From: an uncultured Eubacteriales bacterium
GTDB taxonomy: Bacteria; Bacillota; Clostridia; Christensenellales; Aristaeellaceae
Direction: 5' to 3'
Assembly: GCA_900553295.1 (NCBI GenBank)
Contig: USCR01000136.1
Location: 1-6,372 of the forward strand
DNA length: 6,372 nt
The translations under genes were made by a program, and so were the position numbers. Shown here one piece after another: positions 1-4,944 of this stretch (position 1 is its first letter; each line of letters opens with the position of its first letter). The notes under the pieces were generated by a model. The model did not search any database. It saw only the letters and a list, made by a program, of their open reading frames with translations, and was not told the DNA's origin.

Positions 1-623
1 AGCTGTCCCCCGGCGCCTCCACGCTGATGCCCGGCAGCCAGAACCTGCTCATTGACCTTTCTTCCTGGTACCGGGATTCCCTGGCGCCGAAAATCGAGCG
101 CATCCGCCAGGCCATGGACACCAGCCGGGAAATCGCCTTCTGCTACTACGCCCCCGGCGGCAATTCCCGCAGACGGGTGGAGCCCTACTATCTGGTTTTC
201 CATTGGTCCAGCTGGTATGTGTGGGGGTACTGCGTCCTGCGCCAAGACTACCGCCTCTTCAAGCTCAACCGCATGACGGAGCTTGCCCTGGGGGAACCCT
301 TTGTTCGGCGCGCCGCGCCCCTGCCGGACCTTTCCGACCAGCGCGTGTTTCCCGGGGGCATTCAGGTCAAGGCGCTGTTCGACCCATCCTGCAAGTGGCG
401 GCTGGTGGAGGAATTCGGCGAGGGCTGCTATGAGGAGCAGCCGGACGGTCGGCTGCTGTTCCAGTGGGAATACACCTATCGGGACAATCTGCTCGCCTGG
501 CTGATGACCTTCCGGGACCAGGTTACGCTGCTGGAGCCCGCCGCCATGCGGCAGGAAATCATCGACGCCTGCCGCCGCATGCTCCGCGCCTATGAAGCCA
601 TGGAGCATGGCACCGACATCTAA
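1..623 (+). CDS. WYL-domain transcriptional regulator (YafY/DeoR-like), 5'-truncated
   Basis: This is the C-terminal part of a WYL-family transcriptional regulator. The frame is open to the left edge (first full codon at base 3, 206 residues visible), and the methionine codon at 27 has no ribosome binding site, so the N-terminal helix-turn-helix lies outside the window. In numbering from that Met, the WYL domain spans about residues 34-90: strand REIAFCYYAP, a RRRVEPY stretch, then SSWYVWGYC with the signature WYL read as WYV, and the RLFKLNRM segment. Residues 112-190 match the WCX extension typical of these proteins. WYL domains are known to bind ligands or nucleic acid and switch the DNA-binding part. 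The stop codon overlaps the Shine-Dalgarno of the next gene, so it is probably cotranscribed with, and likely regulates, the two genes downstream. Family assignment is firm; the ligand and the regulated genes are inference. Confidence 0.88.
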   Translation, partial: LSPGASTLMPGSQNLLIDLSSWYRDSLAPKIERIRQAMDTSREIAFCYYAPGGNSRRRVEPYYLVFHWSSWYVWGYCVLRQDYRLFKLNRMTELALGEPFVRRAAPLPDLSDQRVFPGGIQVKALFDPSCKWRLVEEFGEGCYEEQPDGRLLFQWEYTYRDNLLAWLMTFRDQVTLLEPAAMRQEIIDACRRMLRAYEAMEHGTDI

Positions 624-628
624 GGAGG
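622..628 (+). promoter_or_regulatory. Ribosome binding site overlapping the WYL gene stop codon
   Basis: AAGGAGG begins inside the TAA stop of the WYL gene and lies 7 bases before the ATG at 636. It is a near-perfect Shine-Dalgarno. The overlap suggests translational coupling between the regulator and the next gene. Confidence 0.8.
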
Positions 629-635
629 AATTTTC

Positions 636-1265
636 ATGCGATACACTTGGCTAGACGCCTATCTGCTGCGCAAGCGCGGCGTTACCAAGGACCTGCAGCC
701 CGACTGGAACTGGGTCCGCTATCATGTGGGCGGGCGGATGTTTGCCGCCGTCTGCCTGAACAAGGAAAATGTGCCCTACTACATCACCCTGAAGCTGGAG
801 CCCCTGGAGGGCGAGCTCCTTCGCGGGCAGTATGCGGACATTGTCCCCGGCTACTATTGCGACAAGACCCACTGGAATTCCGTGCGGCCTGATGGGCAGG
901 TGCCTGACGAACTGCTGCAAAGGATGCTGGACCAGTCCTACCGGCTGGTGCTGGCCGGTTTCAGCCGCAAGCGCCAGCGGGAGATCCTGGGGCTGAGCGC
1001 CTGCGGGGAGGATTGCTCCGCCTGCGCCGCTTATCCCCAGCAGTGTCCCGGCTGCAACGCCTGCCAGGGCAAGGTGTTCCACGCGCCCAAGGGCAAGGCT
1101 TGTCCCCTGTATGCCTGCCCTGTGAGCAAGCACCATCTGGTCAACTGCGGCGCCTGCCCGGAGTTGCCCTGCGCCCTGTGGCACGCCACCCGGGACCCAG
1201 CCCTTTCCGACGAAGGTTTCCAGGCGTCCATTCAGGCGCGCGTTGAACGTCTGCGCCAGCTATGA
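636..1265 (+). CDS. MmcQ/YjbR family domain fused to cysteine-rich DUF3795 domain
   Basis: The 209-residue protein has two parts. Residues 1-117 match the MmcQ/YjbR (DUF419) fold, a CyaY-like alpha/beta domain often annotated as DNA-binding; the hallmark is the stretch IVPGYYCDKTHWNSV at 69-83 followed by a C-terminal helix. Residues 120-190 match DUF3795, with eleven cysteines (C123, C127, C130, C137, C140, C143, C156, C161, C171, C174, C179), several in CxxC spacing. Such an array suggests zinc or iron-sulfur binding, which is not demonstrated. There is no signal peptide or membrane segment, so it is probably cytoplasmic. It starts 12 bases after the WYL gene with a strong RBS and ends 23 bases before the GyrI-like start. 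The biochemical role of either domain is not established; MmcQ takes its name from a mitomycin resistance region. Domain calls are good, function unknown. Confidence 0.85.
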   Translation: MRYTWLDAYLLRKRGVTKDLQPDWNWVRYHVGGRMFAAVCLNKENVPYYITLKLEPLEGELLRGQYADIVPGYYCDKTHWNSVRPDGQVPDELLQRMLDQSYRLVLAGFSRKRQREILGLSACGEDCSACAAYPQQCPGCNACQGKVFHAPKGKACPLYACPVSKHHLVNCGACPELPCALWHATRDPALSDEGFQASIQARVERLRQL

Positions 1266-1273
1266 CATGCACG

Positions 1274-1280
1274 AAAGGAG
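1274..1280 (+). promoter_or_regulatory. Ribosome binding site that sets the GyrI-like start at 1289
   Basis: AAAGGAG lies 8 bases before the ATG at 1289. The earlier in-frame ATG at 1262, which would overlap the previous stop, has no Shine-Dalgarno at a useful distance and would add nine residues not expected in the family. The start at 1289 is therefore preferred. Confidence 0.8.
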
Positions 1281-1288
1281 CCGTCCCC

Positions 1289-1930
1289 ATGGCCTTTGAC
1301 TATAAAAAAGCCTACAAGGACCTGTATCTGCCGCCCCGTCAGCCCCACATCCTGGACGTGCCGCCCATGAACTTCCTGGCCGTGCGCGGCACAGGCGACC
1401 CCAACGCGGAAGGCGGCGCGTACCAGGCTGCCATGGGCCTGCTGTATGGTGTGGCCTTCACCATCAAGATGAGCAAGCTGGGTTCCCGTGCCATCGAGGG
1501 ATACTTCGACTATGTGGTACCGTCCTTGGAGGGCTTGTGGTGGCAGGAGGGACGGACAGGCCTTGACCTGCGGCATAAGGAAGCGCTCTCCTGGATTTCC
1601 CTGCTCCGCCTGCCGGAGTTTGTGACGCGGGAAGTGTTTCAATGGGCCGTGCAGGAGGCCTCCGCCAAAAAGGGCGCGGATTTCTCCCCGGTGGAATTCT
1701 TCCCCTACGCCGAAGGGCTGTGCGTGCAATGCCTGCACCTGGGTCCCTACGACTGCGAAGGTGAAACCCTGCAGGCCATGGACACCTATGCCGCCGCCCA
1801 GGGCTATGCCCTGGACATCGGGCCCACCCGCTTTCACCATGAGATCTATTTGGGCGATCCCCGGCGGTGCAAGCCGGAAAACCTCAAAACCGTGCTGCGG
1901 CACCCCATACGAAAACTATCCGAGAAATAA
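1289..1930 (+). CDS. GyrI-like small-molecule-binding protein (cyclopropanoid-hydrolase-like subgroup)
   Basis: A 213-residue cytoplasmic protein of the GyrI-like/SBM superfamily, the fold of the effector domain of BmrR-type regulators but here without a DNA-binding domain. Visible family signatures are the N-terminus MAFDYKKAYKDLY, the segment MNFLAVRGTGDPN at 27-39, IEGYFDYVVPSLEGLWWQEG at 69-88, GLCVQC at 143-148 and HHEIYLGDPRRC at 183-194. This pattern matches the subgroup that includes Listeria lin2189; members of it are reported to hydrolyse cyclopropanoid DNA-alkylating toxins such as yatakemycin-type compounds. Glu185 in HHEIYL and the Trp84-Trp85 pair are candidate pocket or catalytic residues, judged from conservation I recall rather than from an alignment. 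It is the last gene of the + strand set and is followed by a strong terminator. The superfamily call is firm; hydrolase activity is inferred. Confidence 0.87.
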   Translation: MAFDYKKAYKDLYLPPRQPHILDVPPMNFLAVRGTGDPNAEGGAYQAAMGLLYGVAFTIKMSKLGSRAIEGYFDYVVPSLEGLWWQEGRTGLDLRHKEALSWISLLRLPEFVTREVFQWAVQEASAKKGADFSPVEFFPYAEGLCVQCLHLGPYDCEGETLQAMDTYAAAQGYALDIGPTRFHHEIYLGDPRRCKPENLKTVLRHPIRKLSEK

Positions 1931-1965
1931 AGGCGCAATTCCCGTTCCGCCGCCTGGTTCAAACA

Positions 1966-2003
1966 AAAAAAGTCAGAGAAGACACAACCTCTCTGACTTT
2001 TTT
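1966..2003. terminator. Bidirectional rho-independent terminator between convergent operons
   Basis: Bases 1966-1979 (AAAAAAGTCAGAGA) pair perfectly with 1990-2003 (TCTCTGACTTTTTT) around a 10-base loop. The GTCAGAGA core gives the stem, and each strand leaves a run of T after it, so the hairpin can end the + strand set stopping at 1930 and the - strand operon stopping at 2075. The rest of 1931-2074 shows no gene or other clear signal. Confidence 0.92.
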
Positions 2004-2074
2004 ATATAGGACAGCTTGGCAAGTTGCTGCTTCTGCATTCCTGCGCATGCGGCTGCGTCAACACCCGCGCACCT

Positions 2075-3034
2075 TCACCGCTTCAGCGCAGCCACCAGCC
2101 GCTCCCCATACAGCGCCTGTCCCAAATCGTTGGGATGCAGGAAAGCGTCCTGCATCAGTTCCGGTACCGCCGGGAACAGTTCATCCCCCCGCACAAAGCG
2201 GGCATCGTGGCGCTCCGCCGCCGATGCAAGGATGGGCTGCAGGTCCGCAAAGGAAAAACGCTCGAGGAACTGATCCTGATCCCCCCGCCACAGGGGGCCA
2301 ATCACCACCAGGGGCACCCGGGGCCACAGCCGCCGGACGCCATCCAGGTATTCCTCCGCATCCCGCACGAGCATGTCCCTGGGCTTACAGCTCCAGTCAT
2401 TGGTGCCATAGGCCACGGTAATCAGGTCCGGGGTAAAGCCCAGGGCGCCATCCAGCATGGCGGCGTAAAAGGTCTCCCCGGCAATGGCCTGGTTCAGCAA
2501 CGCCATGTCCAGCGCCGCCGCCAGACGCGCGGCATAGGACAGGCTGGGGAAATGCACCGTATAGCCCTGGGTAATGGAATCCCCCAGGCACAGCAAGCGC
2601 TTTGGGGGTACCACCGGGAGGGTTTCCGTTCCGCCCAACCATTCCAGGCGGCTGATGCTCACGCTGGCCAGGCAGGGGAAATAGAGCTGCACATGCTTGC
2701 GGCCCTGGGGCAGCTTCACCCGCCAGCTCATATGGGGCTCCTGGGCAATGCTTCCTTCCTTGTGGGCAAAAAGTCGGCGGTCCACCAGCAGGTCAAAGGA
2801 CCAGATATCCCGGGTGGAGCCGCGGAAGGCGTCGCCTTCCAGGATCAGCTCCTCCGCATCGGTTTCGCAGTCCAGGCACATGCCGGAACTGGCTTGGGAA
2901 CAGGCGTGATAGCCGGGATCGTCCGCGTACACCGCCATTTGCGCGGGTGTGAAGCGCAGGGGCATGCAGCCATCCCCCCGGCACTCCTGGCCGATAACCC
3001 CTTGCATCAGGCTGTTCCACTGGGTATGCGCCAT
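2075..3034 (-). CDS. SGNH/GDSL-family esterase with N-terminal beta-sandwich domain
   Basis: This 319-residue protein is an SGNH hydrolase, probably removing acetyl or other acyl groups from a carbohydrate. The catalytic domain fills residues about 145-319. Block I is GDSITQG with nucleophile Ser153, block II glycine is in AIAGET (Gly186), block III is GTND (Asn212), and block V is DAFLHPND with Asp296 and His300. The preceding ~140 residues are strand-rich with no enzyme motif and resemble the jelly-roll N-domain of two-domain carbohydrate esterases (CE2-like). There is no signal peptide or membrane segment, suggesting an intracellular enzyme. The start at 3034 is chosen because AGGAGG is 7 bases upstream; the Met codon at 3040 is only one base from it. 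It is the last gene of the four-gene operon, 17 bases after the alpha/beta hydrolase. A lipase or peptidoglycan role is less likely given the sugar-enzyme neighbours; the exact substrate is unknown. Confidence 0.88.
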   Translation of the reverse strand: MAHTQWNSLMQGVIGQECRGDGCMPLRFTPAQMAVYADDPGYHACSQASSGMCLDCETDAEELILEGDAFRGSTRDIWSFDLLVDRRLFAHKEGSIAQEPHMSWRVKLPQGRKHVQLYFPCLASVSISRLEWLGGTETLPVVPPKRLLCLGDSITQGYTVHFPSLSYAARLAAALDMALLNQAIAGETFYAAMLDGALGFTPDLITVAYGTNDWSCKPRDMLVRDAEEYLDGVRRLWPRVPLVVIGPLWRGDQDQFLERFSFADLQPILASAAERHDARFVRGDELFPAVPELMQDAFLHPNDLGQALYGERLVAALKR

Positions 3035-3041
3035 GAGCATG

Positions 3042-3047
3042 CCTCCT
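3042..3047 (-). promoter_or_regulatory. Ribosome binding site that sets the SGNH esterase start at 3034
   Basis: On the - strand this reads AGGAGG. It lies 7 bases from the ATG at 3034 but only 1 base from the in-frame ATG at 3040, which favours the shorter protein beginning MAHTQW. Confidence 0.8.
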
Positions 3048-3051
3048 TTTG

Positions 3052-3936
3052 TTATTCATCCATCAGCGTCAGGGCAAAGCGCTTGCTCAGCCACGCCTCG
3101 CACAGGTCCACCCACCGGGCCGCCTCGGGCTCCACCTTGCGGCGAATCCCTGCGGATGCGGGGCAGGCCAGGGCCAAGCCGTGCTCCCCCGCTTCAAAAA
3201 TATGTGTTTCCACCGGCACGCCGGCTTGCAGCAGCGCCTCGGCCATGTGCAGGGTATTGGCCGCAGGCACCTTCACATCCGCCGCCGTGGCCCACAGGAA
3301 AGTCGGCGGCATGTCCCCGGTGACCAGGCGCGAAGGGTCCGTGGCCTCCAGCAACGCCTGGTCCGGCTGATCTGTGCCGAAAAGTCCTTTCCGGCACTCA
3401 TCCCGCACCATCCGGGTGATGGGGTCTGCGCAGCGTTCGTCGGGCCAGGCCATGTAATCCACCACCGGATACCCGGCCACGCACACCGCCGGGCGTAGAG
3501 CCTCCCCAGGGTTGTCCAAGTGCTCCTGCAGCCAGGCGCGCTGCCAGCTGGACGCGTACAGCAGGGCCGCGTGCCCGCCCGCCGAAAAGCCGCAGATCCC
3601 CACCTGTGAGGCATCCAGGCACCATTCCTCCGCATGCGCCCGGATGTACAGCATGGCCCGGGCCACATCCACCAGCGGTTGCGGATACAGGCAGCTGCCG
3701 TCCGCCGGGCGCAGGCTGTAACGCAGCACAAAGGTATGGTAGCCCATGGCCGCAAAGCGCACCGCAATGGGGTCCGCCTCCCGGTGGGCGTGGGACTGAT
3801 ACCCCCCGCCCGGGAGTATCAGCAGGCCGGGCCGGGGCCGGGAAGCATCCTGCAGGGCGGGAGAAGGTTCCCACAGCAGCGCGGAGAGCGTCACCGCTTC
3901 CCGCTGGGGGTCCAGTTGTATGGTTTGTGTTTTCAT
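3052..3936 (-). CDS. Alpha/beta hydrolase, acetyl esterase/BD-FAE-like
   Basis: A 294-residue serine esterase of the alpha/beta-hydrolase fold (Aes/BD-FAE type, about the normal length). The oxyanion-hole motif is PGGGY at 42-46 in place of the usual HGGG. The nucleophile elbow is GFSAG at 116-120 with Ser118; the acid is probably Asp220 in TAADVKVP, and the base is His252 in EHGL. The order and spacing of the triad are canonical, so it should be active. No signal peptide is seen, so it probably acts in the cytoplasm on imported, acylated sugars or glycosides. An AGAAAGGA ribosome site (3945-3952) lies 8 bases before the ATG. It sits 66 bases after the aldolase gene and 17 bases before the SGNH esterase gene, with which it likely shares a transcript. 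Substrate is not determinable; a xylan or other O-acetyl esterase is the likeliest reading. Confidence 0.88.
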   Translation of the reverse strand: MKTQTIQLDPQREAVTLSALLWEPSPALQDASRPRPGLLILPGGGYQSHAHREADPIAVRFAAMGYHTFVLRYSLRPADGSCLYPQPLVDVARAMLYIRAHAEEWCLDASQVGICGFSAGGHAALLYASSWQRAWLQEHLDNPGEALRPAVCVAGYPVVDYMAWPDERCADPITRMVRDECRKGLFGTDQPDQALLEATDPSRLVTGDMPPTFLWATAADVKVPAANTLHMAEALLQAGVPVETHIFEAGEHGLALACPASAGIRRKVEPEAARWVDLCEAWLSKRFALTLMDE

Positions 3937-3963
3937 GGGGCTTGTCCTTTCTCCGGGGCTGTG

Positions 3964-3992
3964 GGAGCGGCGCCATCAGCGGCAGCCGCTCC
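3964..3992 (-). other. GC-rich intercistronic hairpin between aldolase and esterase genes
   Basis: GGAGCGGC (3964-3971) and GCCGCTCC (3985-3992) form a perfect 8-base-pair GC-rich stem with a 13-base loop in the widest gap of the - strand operon. No T run follows on the - strand, so it is not a standard terminator. It could protect an mRNA end, mark a processing site or tune downstream expression, or it could be chance in GC-rich DNA. Confidence 0.35.
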
Positions 3993-4002
3993 TCGCAGGC
4001 GC

Positions 4003-4920
4003 TTACAGCGTCTCCCCGGCCAGCAGGGTTCCCTTAAGATAGTCCACCAGCACCTGCATCTGCCGCACTTCCTCCTGGAAGGTGGGGGTCAGCAGGCGGC
4101 AGTCCTGGGTGCGGCTGCGCAGGGTGATGGGAAGCCCAACGGTTTGCAGGTGATACTTGGCGTTCACCGGGTAGAGCTGACGCTCAATTTCCGAGCAGAT
4201 GGTCAGCGCCGCCTGCACGGTTTCGGCCCGGCTGTCCTCCACGTGGTTCAGCAGCCAGGCATACAGCTCCGGATGGAAGCTGGCCATGACGCCGGAGAAG
4301 CCCGCGGCCCCTGCCCGCAGGGAATCCAGCAGGGTGGTGGTATTGGCGTTGTACAGGCGCAGGTTCGTTCCGCGCAGAACCTCCAGGCGCGCCCGGAGCG
4401 TGGCAATGTCGCAGCAGGTATCCTTCATGAAGTGGAAGCGTCCCGTTTCGGCGCAGGTTTTCAGCTCTTCCAGGCACATCAGGCGCTTGTAGGGGGCGGG
4501 GCACTCATAGAATCCCAGGGGCATGGCGGGGTCCAGGTGGTCCACCAGGTACATCAGGTTATCCATCCACACCCGCGGGTCCTCCCCGTTCCGGGCCAGG
4601 CGGTTGGTAATCAGAATCACGGCATCCACGCCCGTGTCGGTCACCCGGCGCAGCTCCTCCAGCTGCGCTTCCCGGCCATCGGACACATGACCGGAGGCAA
4701 TCACCGGCACATGGGCGTGCTTCTTGACAAAGTCCGCGATTTTGACCCGCTCCTCCAGGCTCAGATAGAACACTTCGCTGGACTGGCAAATGGCAAACAG
4801 GCCGCTGCATCCACCCTCCTCATAGAACGCGATCAAGCGCTCCAGGGCATTGTAATCCACTTCGCCACGCTCGGTAAAGGGCGTGAGCATCACCGGCCAC
4901 ATTTCCTTCTTGGTAAGCAT
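4003..4920 (-). CDS. DHDPS/N-acetylneuraminate lyase family aldolase
   Basis: A 305-residue class I aldolase of the DapA/NanA family, full length for a TIM-barrel member. The N-terminus MWPVMLTPF is the typical first strand; ICQSSEVFYLSLEER (44-58) replaces the canonical GTTGE region with Ser47-Ser48 as likely carboxylate binders; Tyr138 sits in FYECPAP (YNxP in relatives); the Schiff-base lysine is Lys166 in FMKDTCCD; AGAAGFSGVMA (203-213) is the glycine-rich strand. These support cleavage or formation of a 2-keto acid through pyruvate. Lysine biosynthesis is unlikely given the neighbours and the altered motifs; a catabolic aldolase for a sialic-acid-like or 2-keto-3-deoxy sugar acid fits better. 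Its ribosome site (AAAGGAG, 4930-4936) is 9 bases upstream, and it starts 24 bases after the propeller gene stops. Family is certain; substrate is open. Confidence 0.9.
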   Translation of the reverse strand: MLTKKEMWPVMLTPFTERGEVDYNALERLIAFYEEGGCSGLFAICQSSEVFYLSLEERVKIADFVKKHAHVPVIASGHVSDGREAQLEELRRVTDTGVDAVILITNRLARNGEDPRVWMDNLMYLVDHLDPAMPLGFYECPAPYKRLMCLEELKTCAETGRFHFMKDTCCDIATLRARLEVLRGTNLRLYNANTTTLLDSLRAGAAGFSGVMASFHPELYAWLLNHVEDSRAETVQAALTICSEIERQLYPVNAKYHLQTVGLPITLRSRTQDCRLLTPTFQEEVRQMQVLVDYLKGTLLAGETL

Positions 4921-4944
4921 CTTCGGTTGCTCCTTTTTTTTCGC

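Noticed and set aside
651..1184. Open frame of about 177 codons on the - strand
   Set aside because: It is antisense to the MmcQ-DUF3795 gene and its Ala/Gly/Leu-rich translation matches no family.
1262..1288. Nine-codon upstream extension of the GyrI-like gene giving a 4-base overlap with the previous stop
   Set aside because: An ATGA overlap is attractive, but the good Shine-Dalgarno sits between the two ATGs at the right distance for 1289, and the family N-terminus begins MAFDYKK.
1232..1903. Open frame of about 223 codons on the - strand
   Set aside because: It is the reverse shadow of the GyrI-like gene, which has clear family motifs and a ribosome site on the + strand.
2024..3370. Open frame of about 448 codons on the + strand
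   Set aside because: It is antisense to the SGNH and alpha/beta hydrolase genes, whose catalytic motifs are intact on the - strand. No Shine-Dalgarno and no recognisable protein family.
4003..4920. Lysine-biosynthesis dihydrodipicolinate synthase (dapA)
   Set aside because: Neighbours are glycan enzymes and esterases, not lysine genes, and the GTTGE and YNVPxRT motifs are altered.
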